64,000 nt of DNA from Edwardsiella hoshinae NBRC 105699 = ATCC 33379 (GTDB taxonomy: Bacteria > Pseudomonadota > Gammaproteobacteria > Enterobacterales > Enterobacteriaceae). Of the stretch, positions 51,200 through 60,272 are shown piece by piece (position 1 is the stretch's first letter; each line of letters opens with the position of its first letter). Position numbers and translations under genes: made by a program. The stretch covers positions 62,001 through 126,000 of the forward strand of contig NZ_BAUC01000004.1 in assembly GCF_000474215.1 (NCBI RefSeq), read 5' to 3'. Below the pieces are notes generated by a model, which was not told the DNA's origin, searched no databases, and saw only the letters and a program-made list of their open reading frames with translations.

Positions 51200-52065
51200 T
51201 AAAAGGGATTATCCTTGCCATGCTGGCGGCATTCTCCTGGGGGGGAGCCATCGTAATGAGTAAAGCCAGCCTTGATGAACTCAACCCGGGCTCTCTTTTT
51301 CTTTTTCAGATAATTTCTGCTGCAATATTATCATGGGCAGTTCTTCTCGCCGCCAGAACAAATTTCCCGCTAAATAAAAGAAGTATGCTGGCATATTCCA
51401 CGGGATTATTTGAGCCATTTCTTGCCTACACCCTTACCCTGTACGGACTGGAAATTGTTCCTGTAGGGATTGCATCAGTAATATTCTCTCTGGAATCCGT
51501 ATTCATCCTGATTCTTTCGGTTGTCATACTACGAGTGAGAGTAGAAACACCCGGGATATTTTCATTACTTCTTTGTACCGCGATGACAGGCAGTCTGATG
51601 ACCGTCTTACCTGACATCAGAGGGGAAGATGGAAGCCTGGAGGGCTATCTTCTGGTCATTATTGGCGTATTGTCTGCAGCATTCTATGTCGTGATATCGT
51701 CGAAACTGGTTGCCGAATTTACCCCCCTGGCCCTACTGACCGGACAACTGACATTTTGTGTTATCCTGTCAGTTATATCTTTACTGATCAGCGGAACGCC
51801 AGTCTTACTCCCTGTTAATTCGATTCTGCTCGTCGTTTTCTCTGGTGTCATGCAGTATTTTCTGGCGTTCTTTCTCTACTTACATGCCCTCCAGTGGATT
51901 CAGGTACATGTGGCAGGAGTGATGCTTTATTTTATCCCTGTTATAGCACTTGTCCTGTCATGGCTATTTTTAGGTGAAATAATATCCATAGTACAGGCTA
52001 CAGGGATCATCATGACGATCACCAGTGTGTTCTGGTTAAACAGAAAATATGGACAAAACGAGTAA
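51196..52065 (+). CDS. EamA/DMT-superfamily transporter
   Basis: 289-residue membrane protein with ten hydrophobic segments in two EamA repeats (about 1-135 and 145-285). It begins MIKGIILAMLAAFSWGGAIV; AFSWG near the start and SLESVFILILSVV before the repeat boundary are typical of drug/metabolite exporters. The ATG sits inside ATGA, overlapping the stop of the upstream unknown gene, so both are translated together. AT-rich like its partner. The substrate cannot be told from the sequence; metabolite or amino-acid efflux is usual for the family. Confidence 0.88.
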   Translation: MIKGIILAMLAAFSWGGAIVMSKASLDELNPGSLFLFQIISAAILSWAVLLAARTNFPLNKRSMLAYSTGLFEPFLAYTLTLYGLEIVPVGIASVIFSLESVFILILSVVILRVRVETPGIFSLLLCTAMTGSLMTVLPDIRGEDGSLEGYLLVIIGVLSAAFYVVISSKLVAEFTPLALLTGQLTFCVILSVISLLISGTPVLLPVNSILLVVFSGVMQYFLAFFLYLHALQWIQVHVAGVMLYFIPVIALVLSWLFLGEIISIVQATGIIMTITSVFWLNRKYGQNE

Positions 52066-52101
52066 CAGGGACTGCACCCGGTGAAGATTGACGGTATCTG
52101 A

Positions 52102-52297
52102 GGCCTTGTTGAATAAATCGAACTTTTGCTGAGTTGCAGGATCAGATCACGCATCCGCTGACAGCGCAGACAGCCCCGTGGCAAAGCAGACGTTCAGGAT
52201 CACCAACTGGCACAACGACAACAAAGCCCTCGTCAATCGTGGCTCCGTCACTTTCTGGCTGGATGATGAGGCGACTCAGGCCTGGTACCATGAATGA
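52102..52297 (+). mobile_element. IS5-family (IS903-like) left-end fragment with truncated transposase
   Basis: The element begins with GGCCTTGTTGAATAAATC, an IS903-type terminal repeat. After the usual leader, a GTG at 52178 opens a transposase start: VAKQTFRITNWHNDNKALVN, then RGSVTFWLDDEATQAWYHE, with a stop at 52295-52297. The full enzyme is about 300 residues; only about 39 codons remain. The cut coincides with the IS110-type fragment that follows on the other strand. Confidence 0.82.
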
Positions 52298-52470
52298 GTA
52301 AGGTTCGTAAATAAGCATCACCTCGTTGGCTTATCCCGAGCAAGACTTGTTTACCACCACTTGAATACTGACGTGGAACCCGTCCTAACCAGGCAGCCAA
52401 CTGTCGACTATTTTCGAAATTGCTGGCGTTGCCGATAGTCTTAACACTCATGATGACCGCTCCGCTCAAG
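52285..52470 (-). pseudogene. IS110-family transposase C-terminal fragment
   Basis: On the minus strand a frame reads NFENSRQLAAWLGRVPRQYS, then SGGKQVLLGISQRGDAYLRT and LLIHG. This is the C-terminal (Transposase_20) signature of IS110/IS1111-type recombinases. The N-terminal DEDD domain is absent, and the frame runs out into the IS5 fragment. Boundaries are approximate. Confidence 0.78.
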
Positions 52471-52574
52471 TAGTGACGATTTATCGTCCCACTGTGGCAC
52501 AAGATGTAGGGGCGGCCATTCCATTAACAAAGCCGATCTCTTCCTCTAACTCAGAGAAAATAATATCAGTCTTA

Positions 52575-52781
52575 GAGCCCATCCCAGTAGGCGTGTATTG
52601 TTGCAGCCTGTTTGGACACGGACAGCGCGCAACAACCGGAGCGTACACGCAGTACGTGAGGATTATTCGCTTCGCTCACCCTTCGGGCTGCCCTGAAGGG
52701 CGTTCAAAACTTTTTGAAGTTTTGTGTGAGCACTGCCCAGGGCCAAAATGGCAAATAAAAATAGCCTAATGGGATAGGCTC
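52575..52781. mobile_element. 207-bp MITE-like element with 18-bp terminal inverted repeats and TTA target duplication
   Basis: Left end GAGCCCATCCCAGTAGGC (52575-52592) and right end GCCTAATGGGATAGGCTC (52764-52781) are inverted repeats with two mismatches. TTA flanks both ends directly (52572-52574 and 52782-52784), a 3-bp target duplication. The interior has palindromic stretches (for example around 52690-52725) and no transposase. A TNA-type duplication and GAG-type ends suggest mobilisation by an IS5-superfamily transposase; that is inference. A 98-codon frame running through it is not a credible gene. Confidence 0.72.
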
Positions 52782-52784
52782 TTA

Positions 52785-53139
52785 GTCACCATGCGCAGCG
52801 ACTCGCTCAGATGAAGCCTGGCGCGATCCTAATCAATGGTGTGCCCGGGGAAAAATTGTCGATCAACACGCTCTGCTCCAAGCATTACAATCGGGCCGAC
52901 TGCGCGCCGCCGGGTTGGATGTCTTCGATCCTGAACCGATCCCCGTCGACGATCCGCTACTCCGGTTAGCCAATGTCGTTGCATTGCCGCATATCGGCTC
53001 GGCGACCCATGAGACACGCTATGCGATGGCGCGCTGCGCGGTAGAGAACCTGATCGCCGCACTGGCTGGCGATATCCGGCGCAACTGCGTGAATCACCGT
53101 TCACGCCATCAATTCCTCCACGCCCTTCGAGCGGAATAA
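52785..53139 (+). pseudogene. Truncated, frameshifted D-2-hydroxyacid dehydrogenase (GhrB-like)
   Basis: Homology starts at the right edge of the MITE with [19 protein letters not shown]. It then shifts frame in the GGGG tract near 52847-52850 and continues [40 protein letters not shown] to a stop at 53137-53139. This is the C-terminal third of a glyoxylate/hydroxypyruvate reductase; the catalytic His is kept in PHIGSATHE. The N-terminal two thirds are absent and not found on the other side of the MITE. Confidence 0.82.
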
Positions 53140-53307
53140 GGTTTCCTTAAGCCTGGCCGCGTACCCTGAGGTTAAACCCGGCGACAACCGCCGCACATTA
53201 GCATTGGCGTAAGCAGACGCATCTCCTTATAGTTTAGCGCTTGCCCGCTCGCCACTGACGGGGCGGGTTGTCGTTCTCCTGTTACGCTGTTTAGTGAGTC
53301 TGCTTGA

Positions 53308-53916
53308 ATGGAAGAGTTTAACCGCGCCCTGTTTCTGTGGATCAACGCCACGCCCCACGCCCCACAGGCCTTGCTGATGTTCGCCCGCTTCATCGCCAAG
53401 GATTTAATCCTGGTAGTTCCGCTCACCATCATCGCCGGCTGGCTCTGGGGTAACGCGGCGCAACTTCCCGCGCGCCGGGTGATCATCAGCCAGGCGACGC
53501 TGACCCTGATCATCACCCTCCTGTTGGCCCAGATCATCGGCTGGCTACTGCCCCATCCGCGCCCCTTCGCCATTGGACTCGGCCAGCAGTTTCTCCCTCA
53601 TGCCCGCGACAGTTCTTATCCTAGCGATCACGGCTGTGCCATCTTCAGCTTCGCGCTGGCCTTTCTGTTTTGGTCGCCGCGCAAGGCTGCTGGTTTGGCG
53701 CTGTTGCTCTGCGGCATCGCCATCGCCTGGTCACGCATCTACTTAGGCGTGCATTGGCCGCTGGATATGATCGGCGCGTTCTTGATCTCCCTGGCCTGTT
53801 GCGGCCTGGTGCAACTACTCTGGCCCGCTTATGGCAACACGCTATTCATCGCCCTACAGCGCCTTTACCGCCGCCTCTTCGGTTACGCCATTCGGCGGGG
53901 TTGGGTACAAAACTGA
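53308..53916 (+). CDS. ybjG: Undecaprenyl-diphosphatase YbjG (PAP2 family)
   Basis: 202-residue membrane phosphatase recycling undecaprenyl diphosphate for cell-wall synthesis. PAP2 motifs are present in order: LPHPRPF (C1), SSYPSDHGC (C2, catalytic His), and SRIYLGVHWPLDM (C3). Five to six hydrophobic helices. Upstream are the MITE/ghrB debris and a 168-bp gap; deoR follows. In E. coli ybjG also neighbours deoR/dacC, but mdfA and ybjH-K are missing here. Confidence 0.93.
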   Translation: MEEFNRALFLWINATPHAPQALLMFARFIAKDLILVVPLTIIAGWLWGNAAQLPARRVIISQATLTLIITLLLAQIIGWLLPHPRPFAIGLGQQFLPHARDSSYPSDHGCAIFSFALAFLFWSPRKAAGLALLLCGIAIAWSRIYLGVHWPLDMIGAFLISLACCGLVQLLWPAYGNTLFIALQRLYRRLFGYAIRRGWVQN

Positions 53917-54185
53917 TCTCAGTCGGCGAACCAGTTACAGGCGTGATGCGTGACATGTGACAAATAAAAATGTCACGTAATCATCAAGAAACGGCGTATC
54001 ATGTAGGGGAAGTAACACAGTATGCTTTCCCCTACGCGTCGTTTCCGCGCAGCTAGGGCGTATTCTGTTGTTGATAAAACTCAGGCATGGCTACGCAGGC
54101 CGAGGTGTCTTGCGTTGTATCAAGCGGCGGCCGCCTCCCTCAGGTCCGTCGACGCCATTCACGGAATCACACAGCGAGAGAGATT

Positions 54186-54950
54186 ATGGAAGCCCGGCGT
54201 TACGATCGTATCAATCGCCTATCTCAGGCACTGAAACGTACCGATAAGCTGCACCTGAAAGACGCAGCCGAATTGCTGAATGTCTCGGAAATGACCATCC
54301 GCCGCGATCTGGCGGCCCAGAACAGCGATGTGGTATTGCTGGGCGGTTACGTCGTACTGGATCCCAAGATCCACCAGAGTGTGCGCTACTTTGTCAGCGA
54401 TCAGCAGGAAAAACAGGTCAAAGAGAAACGTCACATCGGCGCCCTGGCGGCGAAACAAGTGCAGCAGGACGATGTGGTCTTCTTCGATTGTGGGACCACG
54501 GTGCCCTTTATCATCGATGCCATCGATGAGCAGTTGCGCTTTACCGGCGTCTGTTATTCGCTAAACACCTTTCTCGCCTTACAGAGCAAACCCCATTGTC
54601 GGGTGATCCTGTGCGGGGGTATCTTTAACCCAGACAGCGCCATCTTCGTCGCCAGCGACGGTGCCAGCGAGTTAGACAACCTCTGCCCGACACTCGCCTT
54701 CGTCTCCGCAGCCGGCATCTCAATTAAACAGGGGGCAACCTGCTACAACCTCGACGAGATCACCATGAAGCGTAAGGCACTACTCTGCTCTCGCCGCACC
54801 CTCTTAATCGCCGATGCCAGCAAATTTGGCGAGGTGCGCAGCGCCTGGATCGCGCCATTAGAGCAGTTTAGCACCCTCATTTGCGATCAAGCGCCGCCTG
54901 CCGAATTAAAGACCTACCTCCATACGCACCAAGTACAATTATTATACTAG
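54186..54950 (+). CDS. deoR: Deoxyribose operon repressor DeoR
   Basis: DeoR-family regulator of 254 residues (E. coli 252). The N-terminal HTH (MEARRYDRINRLSQALKRTD, then AAELLNVSEMTIRRDLA) recognises operators. The C-terminal sugar-phosphate domain has FFDCGTT, VCYSLNTFLALQSKPHCR and FVSAAGIS. It binds deoxyribose-5-phosphate as inducer. The start at 54186 matches E. coli; the ORF extends 33 codons upstream with no support. Confidence 0.92.
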   Translation: MEARRYDRINRLSQALKRTDKLHLKDAAELLNVSEMTIRRDLAAQNSDVVLLGGYVVLDPKIHQSVRYFVSDQQEKQVKEKRHIGALAAKQVQQDDVVFFDCGTTVPFIIDAIDEQLRFTGVCYSLNTFLALQSKPHCRVILCGGIFNPDSAIFVASDGASELDNLCPTLAFVSAAGISIKQGATCYNLDEITMKRKALLCSRRTLLIADASKFGEVRSAWIAPLEQFSTLICDQAPPAELKTYLHTHQVQLLY

Positions 54951-55774
54951 CCTCTTGTGTTGCTCACTCAGTTTATCGTTGCCGTCGTTATTACTTCTCC
55001 CGTAACGCATAACAACGGCAGCCTAATCTTGCGGTATAAAATCCCATCAAGTTTTTTCTTTCGGTAAAATGTGCCCCCCTAGTCAAACGATAGAATTAAT
55101 TATCATACATAATATGTAATAGCAGACATGGCCTCTTTTATTATTCATGAATTATCTGAAACGATAACGGTTGCGTTATTTTTCAACGACACGACGAATA
55201 ATTAACCCGAATTGAAAAATCTTGACTTTAAATTAAAAACTCTTTTAAAAACAATATATTAAAAAAACAACCTCGGCGTAACCTATAAGAGTTATTTGAC
55301 TGTAATGCAATCAAATAGAGGAAAGTCATGCGCTAGAATATCCATCACATAATATCTACATTTTTTTACTTAACTCGCTAATTATGTTACGTTGTGCGAT
55401 TCTATTTGTTAAGTCTTTGTTTGACTTTTGACCAAAAATCCGGCAAAAAACGGCTAAAAATAAATGAATATTGCATTTGCGAGCCTGATCACGGACGTTT
55501 AAACTGTAAATCTATATCTTTGCGCCCGAAAAATGCTGTAGCACACCAACAAGAAAAGTTGTTTTCTGAACGGATTCAATCGGTTCGCTGTTTTCAAGAA
55601 ATGGCGAGCGATTACTGTTTGTGCTCTTTTCCGCTCAGCGGCTTTATTTTAACGGATTAAACTTTTTCGTTTTTTCATTAGGAATTATTAACTCACTCAG
55701 TTCCCTGATTGAGCGTCTGTTTGCCCATGGGTGAATAGACCGATCAGAACACATGTGTTCAATTTGGAGACACT
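54951..55774. other. 824-bp AT-rich non-coding region upstream of sdaC
   Basis: Unusually long and AT-rich for this window, with many A/T runs. An imperfect inverted repeat (TGCCGTCGTTAT near 54972 and ATAACAACGGCA near 55009) follows deoR and may be its terminator. An 88-codon frame at 55394-55660 has no ribosome site or recognisable product. The region probably contains the sdaC promoter with a long leader. A minimal SD-ATG-CGC-TAG (about 55317-55336) is present, significance unknown. Confidence 0.55.
55747..55760. promoter_or_regulatory. Perfect 14-bp palindrome in the sdaC leader
   Basis: GAACACATGTGTTC lies 14 bp upstream of the sdaC start codon and 5 bp before its GGAG ribosome site. 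It could be an operator or an RNA hairpin acting on translation. I cannot assign a regulator. Confidence 0.4.
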
Positions 55775-57067
55775 ATGGACACCACTCAAACTGGTACTAT
55801 TGCTTCTACCTCTGCTGCAAAGAGTGCCTGGCGTAAGTCAGACACCATGTGGATGCTGGGCCTGTATGGTACAGCGATCGGTGCGGGCGTTCTGTTCCTG
55901 CCGATCAACGCCGGCGTCGGCGGTCTGATCCCGTTGATCATCATGGCGATCCTGGCGTTCCCGATGACGTTCTTCGCCCACCGTGGTCTGACGCGTTTCG
56001 TTCTGTCCGGTAAAAATCCGGGCGAAGACATCACTGAAGTGGTTGAAGAGCACTTCGGTATCGGCGCAGGTAAACTGATCACCCTGCTGTACTTCTTCGC
56101 GATCTATCCGATCTGCCTGGTCTATAGCGTCGCCATCACCAACACGGTGGAAAGCTTCATCACCCACCAGTTGGGTATGACGGCTCCGCCGCGTATCATT
56201 CTGTCCCTGATCCTGATCCTGGGCCTGATGACCATCGTACGTTTCGGTGAGCATCTGATCGTTAAGGTGATGAGTATCCTGGTGTACCCGTTCGTCGCGG
56301 TACTGATGCTGCTGGCCCTGTATCTGATCCCGAACTGGAACGGTGCCATCTTCGACAGCGCCGCCATCGCCAGCTCTGCCTCCGGCAGCGGCCTGTGGAT
56401 GACCTTGTGGCTGGCCATTCCGGTCATGGTGTTCTCCTTCAACCACTCACCGATCATCTCTGCCTTCGCTGTAGCGAAGCGTGAAGAGTACGGTGATGAC
56501 CTGGCCGAGAAGAAGTGCTCTCAGATCCTGAGCTACGCACACATCATGATGGTGCTGACCGTGATGTTCTTCGTGTTCAGTTGCGTCCTGAGCCTCTCTC
56601 CGGCGGATCTGGCTGAAGCCAAGGCACAGAACATCTCTATTCTGTCTTACCTGGCTAACCACTTTAATACACCGGTCATCGCTTTCGCGGCGCCGATCAT
56701 CGCCTTCGTAGCCATCACCAAGTCGTTCCTGGGTCACTACCTGGGTGCACGTGAAGGCTTCAACGGTCTGGTCATCAAGTCACTGCGTAGCCGTGGCAAG
56801 AGCATCGAAATTGGCAAGCTGAACAAGATCACGGCACTGTTCATGCTGCTGACTACCTGGATCGTGGCCACCCTGAACCCGTCCATCCTGGGTATGATTG
56901 AAACCCTGGGCGGTCCGGTTATCGCGATGATCCTGTTCCTGATGCCGATGTACGCCATCAACAAAGTCCCGGCCATGCGCAAGTACAGTGGTCACATCAG
57001 CAACGTATTTGTTGTAGTAATGGGTCTGATTGCCATCTCCGCAATCCTGTATACCCTGTTCGGTTAA
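55775..57067 (+). CDS. sdaC: Serine:proton symporter SdaC
   Basis: Inner-membrane serine transporter of the HAAAP/STP family (430 residues; E. coli 429) with about eleven hydrophobic segments. Typical motifs are [20 protein letters not shown] near the N-terminus, [13 protein letters not shown] in the middle and [15 protein letters not shown] later. Codon choice is strongly biased, suggesting high expression. GGAG supports the start. sdaB follows after a terminator, pairing uptake with deamination as in E. coli sdaCB. Confidence 0.96.
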   Translation: MDTTQTGTIASTSAAKSAWRKSDTMWMLGLYGTAIGAGVLFLPINAGVGGLIPLIIMAILAFPMTFFAHRGLTRFVLSGKNPGEDITEVVEEHFGIGAGKLITLLYFFAIYPICLVYSVAITNTVESFITHQLGMTAPPRIILSLILILGLMTIVRFGEHLIVKVMSILVYPFVAVLMLLALYLIPNWNGAIFDSAAIASSASGSGLWMTLWLAIPVMVFSFNHSPIISAFAVAKREEYGDDLAEKKCSQILSYAHIMMVLTVMFFVFSCVLSLSPADLAEAKAQNISILSYLANHFNTPVIAFAAPIIAFVAITKSFLGHYLGAREGFNGLVIKSLRSRGKSIEIGKLNKITALFMLLTTWIVATLNPSILGMIETLGGPVIAMILFLMPMYAINKVPAMRKYSGHISNVFVVVMGLIAISAILYTLFG

Positions 57068-57082
57068 TTAAGCTCGATAACT

Positions 57083-57115
57083 CGACCGGCGTGTCTTCGC
57101 GCCGGTCGTTTTTTT
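57083..57115 (+). terminator. Rho-independent terminator between sdaC and sdaB
   Basis: A nine-bp perfect stem CGACCGGCG / CGCCGGTCG with an 8-nt loop and seven T residues, 15 bp after the sdaC stop. It may be partly read through, or may attenuate sdaB. Confidence 0.88.
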
Positions 57116-57165
57116 AGCTTGGCAACAGATTTAATTCCCAGCCTTGATGAATCATTGGAGGCGAT

Positions 57166-58533
57166 ATGATTAGTGTTTTTGATATCTATAAGATCGGCAT
57201 TGGCCCATCCAGCTCCCACACCGTCGGGCCGATGAAGGCCGGTAAACAATTTTGCGACGACCTGATCGAAAAGGGTCTACTGAACGACGTCACCCGCGTC
57301 GTTGTTGACGTTTATGGCTCCCTGTCACTGACCGGCAAAGGACACCACACCGATCTGGCCATCATCATGGGTCTGGCCGGTAACCTACCGGATAGCGTCG
57401 ATATCGACAGCATTCCCGGCTTTATCAAAGATGTCGAGACTCGTGGCCGCCTGCTGATGGCTAACGGCCGCCATGAAGTGGCGTTCCCGCTGGAAACCAG
57501 CATGAACTTCCACGAAGATAATCTCTCCCTGCACGAAAACGGTATGCGCATCACCGCCCTGGCCGGCGATCAGGTGATCTACAGCAAGACCTACTACTCC
57601 ATCGGCGGCGGCTTCATCGTCGACGAAGAGCACTTTGGTCAGCAGAGCAGCCAGCCGATCTCGGTTCCCTACCCTTACGCTAGCGCCGCCGATCTACAGC
57701 GTCTGTGCAAAGAGTCCGGTCTCTCGCTCTCCGGCCTGGTGATGCAAAATGAGCTGGCGTTGCACAGCAAGGAAGAGATCGACGCGCATTTCGCCCGCGT
57801 CTGGGATGTCATGCGTACCGGTATCGAGCGCGGCATGAACACCGAAGGCGTATTGCCGGGGCCACTGCGTGTGCCGCGTCGCGCTTCCGCGCTGCGCCGC
57901 ATGCTGGTCACCAACGACAAGACCAGCATCGATCCGATGGCGGTGGTCGACTGGATCAACATGTTCGCTTTTGCGGTTAACGAAGAGAACGCCGCCGGTG
58001 GGCGGGTGGTGACAGCCCCGACCAACGGTGCCTGCGGGATCATTCCGGCGGTCTTGGCCTACTACGACAAATTTATCCGCGAAGTTAACGCCAACTCCTA
58101 TACCCGCTACTTCCTGGCCTCCGGGGTCATCGGTACGCTGTATAAGATGAACGCCTCCATCTCCGGTGCCGAAGTCGGCTGCCAAGGCGAAGTCGGCGTC
58201 GCCTGCTCCATGGCCGCCGCCGGTCTGGCGGAACTACTGGGCGGCAGCCCGGCCCAGGTCTGCATGGCGGCCGAGATCGCGATGGAGCACAACCTGGGGT
58301 TGACCTGTGACCCGGTCGCCGGCCAGGTTCAAGTGCCGTGCATCGAACGTAACGCCATCGCCGCCGTCAAAGCGGTGAACGCGGCTCGGATGGCATTGCG
58401 CCGTACCAGCGATCCGCGCGTCTGCCTGGATAAGGTCATCGAGACCATGTACGAAACCGGTAAAGACATGAACGCCAAGTACCGTGAAACGTCACGCGGT
58501 GGCCTGGCGCTGAAAGTGCTTTCCTGTGGTTAA
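57166..58533 (+). CDS. sdaB: L-serine ammonia-lyase, iron-sulfur dependent (SdaB)
   Basis: Converts L-serine to pyruvate and ammonia using an oxygen-labile 4Fe-4S cluster. The product has 455 residues, equal to E. coli SdaB. The beta domain begins MISVFDIYKIGIGPSSSHTV. The alpha domain holds the cluster cysteines in AEVGCQGEVGVACS, LTCDPVAGQVQ and VPCIERNAIA. Assigned sdaB because of its partnership with sdaC; SdaA would be similar. TTGGAGG precedes the start. A strong terminator follows. Confidence 0.94.
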   Translation: MISVFDIYKIGIGPSSSHTVGPMKAGKQFCDDLIEKGLLNDVTRVVVDVYGSLSLTGKGHHTDLAIIMGLAGNLPDSVDIDSIPGFIKDVETRGRLLMANGRHEVAFPLETSMNFHEDNLSLHENGMRITALAGDQVIYSKTYYSIGGGFIVDEEHFGQQSSQPISVPYPYASAADLQRLCKESGLSLSGLVMQNELALHSKEEIDAHFARVWDVMRTGIERGMNTEGVLPGPLRVPRRASALRRMLVTNDKTSIDPMAVVDWINMFAFAVNEENAAGGRVVTAPTNGACGIIPAVLAYYDKFIREVNANSYTRYFLASGVIGTLYKMNASISGAEVGCQGEVGVACSMAAAGLAELLGGSPAQVCMAAEIAMEHNLGLTCDPVAGQVQVPCIERNAIAAVKAVNAARMALRRTSDPRVCLDKVIETMYETGKDMNAKYRETSRGGLALKVLSCG

Positions 58534-58551
58534 ATCCCCGCTACATGTGCA

Positions 58552-58579
58552 ATGCCCGGCTCATGCCGGGCATTTTTTT
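58552..58579 (+). terminator. Rho-independent terminator of sdaB
   Basis: Perfect nine-bp stem ATGCCCGGC / GCCGGGCAT with a TCAT loop and T run, 18 bp after the sdaB stop. It separates sdaB from the convergent dacC. Confidence 0.92.
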
Positions 58580-58605
58580 AGCGATCTTGCGGGCTAAAAA
58601 CGTGT

Positions 58606-59805
58606 TTAGCCGAACCAACCGCCGAACAGGTTATGCAGTTTCAGCAGAATAAAGTCGATGATGCGGCCAAAGAAGCCCGCCTCCGGCACCGCCTCCAACA
58701 CCACCAGCGGACGCTGCTCGATGCTCTTGCCATTGAGCTGGAAGTCGATGGTGCCGACCACCTGCCCCTTCTTCAGCGGCGCCTCCAGCGTCGGCTGGGT
58801 TAGGGTATAGCTGGCCTTGAGATCCTTCATCTGCCCGCGCGGGATGGTGACCGCCGCGCTCTTATCGACCCCGAGTGCGACCTCGCTGCGCTCGCCGTAC
58901 CATACCTTCTGGGTGGTAAACGGCTGGCCTATCTTGATCGGGGTCACCGTTTCGTAGAAGCGGAAGCCCCAGGTTAACAGCTTCTTGCTCTCCTCGAAGC
59001 GCACCCGATCGCTCGGCGCGCCAAGCACCACCGAGATCAAACGCATCGGGCCGTCGGTGGCCGAGGCCACCAGGTTATGCCCGGCGCCATTGGTAAAGCC
59101 CGTCTTCACCCCATCCACGTTCAGACTACTGTCCCACAGCAGGCGGTTACGGTTAGTCTGGCGGATCTTGTTGAAGGTGAACTCTTTCTCTTTATTCAGT
59201 TGGTACTCGTCCGGCACATCGGCAATCAGGTGCTGGCTAATCAGCGCCATGTCGCGCGCCGAGCTATACTGCCCCTCCGAGTCCAGGCCATGAACGGTGC
59301 GGAAATGGGTATTTTTCAGCCCCCAGGACGCCACATACTTGTTCATCAGGTTGACAAAGGCGTCCTGACTACCGGCCACGTGATCCGCCAGCGCGATACT
59401 GGCGTCGTTACCGGATTGGATCACCACCCCGCGGTTCAACTCCGCGACCGGTACGCGATCTCCCGGTTTTAGGAACATCAGCGAGGAGCCCCGCAGCATC
59501 GGATTGCCCGTCGCCCAGGCGTCCTTTCCGACCACCACCATGTCACCGGGGGTGATCTTGCCGGACTTCAACGCCTGACCGATGACATAACTGGCCATGA
59601 TCTTGGTCAGGCTAGCCGGGTCGAGACGCTGATCCGCATTCCCCTCCGCCAACACGCGACCACTGTCATAATCCAACAGGATGTAGGCCTTAGCGTTGAT
59701 CTGCGGCGGCGCCGGCTCGGCGGCGAACAACGGTAAGGCAACCAATGTAACACCCGCCCCCAGCGTCAGCCGGCGGAGGAAAAGCGTAAGCGCACGATTC
59801 TTCAT
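58606..59805 (-). CDS. dacC: D-alanyl-D-alanine carboxypeptidase, penicillin-binding protein 6 (DacC)
   Basis: Periplasmic low-molecular-weight PBP trimming pentapeptides. The 399-residue product has a signal peptide (about residues 1-29, ending LFAAE). The nucleophile is Ser65 in PASLTKIM, with SGN in IQSGNDAS and KTG in [11 protein letters not shown]. The C-terminal domain ends with an amphipathic anchor helix ([19 protein letters not shown]). The SGND-A-S stretch has Ser where E. coli PBP6 has Cys. Start at 59805; a seven-codon upstream extension is unsupported. dacC rather than dacA from synteny with deoR and rimO. Confidence 0.93.
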   Translation of the reverse strand: MKNRALTLFLRRLTLGAGVTLVALPLFAAEPAPPQINAKAYILLDYDSGRVLAEGNADQRLDPASLTKIMASYVIGQALKSGKITPGDMVVVGKDAWATGNPMLRGSSLMFLKPGDRVPVAELNRGVVIQSGNDASIALADHVAGSQDAFVNLMNKYVASWGLKNTHFRTVHGLDSEGQYSSARDMALISQHLIADVPDEYQLNKEKEFTFNKIRQTNRNRLLWDSSLNVDGVKTGFTNGAGHNLVASATDGPMRLISVVLGAPSDRVRFEESKKLLTWGFRFYETVTPIKIGQPFTTQKVWYGERSEVALGVDKSAAVTIPRGQMKDLKASYTLTQPTLEAPLKKGQVVGTIDFQLNGKSIEQRPLVVLEAVPEAGFFGRIIDFILLKLHNLFGGWFG

Positions 59806-60272
59806 GATTAAGACCAATGTATCCATTCAAATGATCAAACAACGCGTCCTTGCCGACGGCAAGGCGCCTGAAGTATGGCTGGCAGCGGCGCCGTATAGCG
59901 GGAGAGGGACTCCGCCCTCCTCCACCCGGCGGACAATCCTGCCGAGAAAAACATGCGTTAATTTTATGACATTTCACGCCGTTATCGCGCCCTCAACGGG
60001 ATTTTTTCCATATAAAGACACTTCTTGACGCACGATTGTGGACGGGAACACATTTTTCTTCGTTATCACTTCGTCCGCAGGCCTGTGCAGATAGTGCGGT
60101 GCGCCCGTCACCGTATGCCACGCCGTCACACGGATTACTATGCTGGAACGGTCATTATGCGCCGAGTAAGGGGCATCGAATGAGCGATTCGGCACAATCC
60201 CAGAGCGTTTCGGCACAACATCGGCACGCTGACTCGGGTAGGCTATCCGCATCATCACAGAGGAGCTATTCC
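59806..60272. other. dacC-ybcL divergent intergenic region
   Basis: 467 bp with the divergent promoters. Frames extending upstream from the YbcL-like gene lack support; AGGAG at 60261-60265 marks its true start. I see no further gene. Confidence 0.5.

Noticed and set aside
52473..52769. 98-codon ORF before the ghrB-like remnant
   Set aside because: It runs through the MITE-like element and IS debris, has no ribosome site, and its C-terminal half is encoded by the element itself.
55394..55660. 88-codon ORF upstream of sdaC
   Set aside because: No ribosome site, atypical composition and no recognisable motif.
55838..56446. 202-codon minus-strand frame in sdaC
   Set aside because: Antisense to SdaC, with a His/Asp/Gln-rich composition typical of shadow translation.
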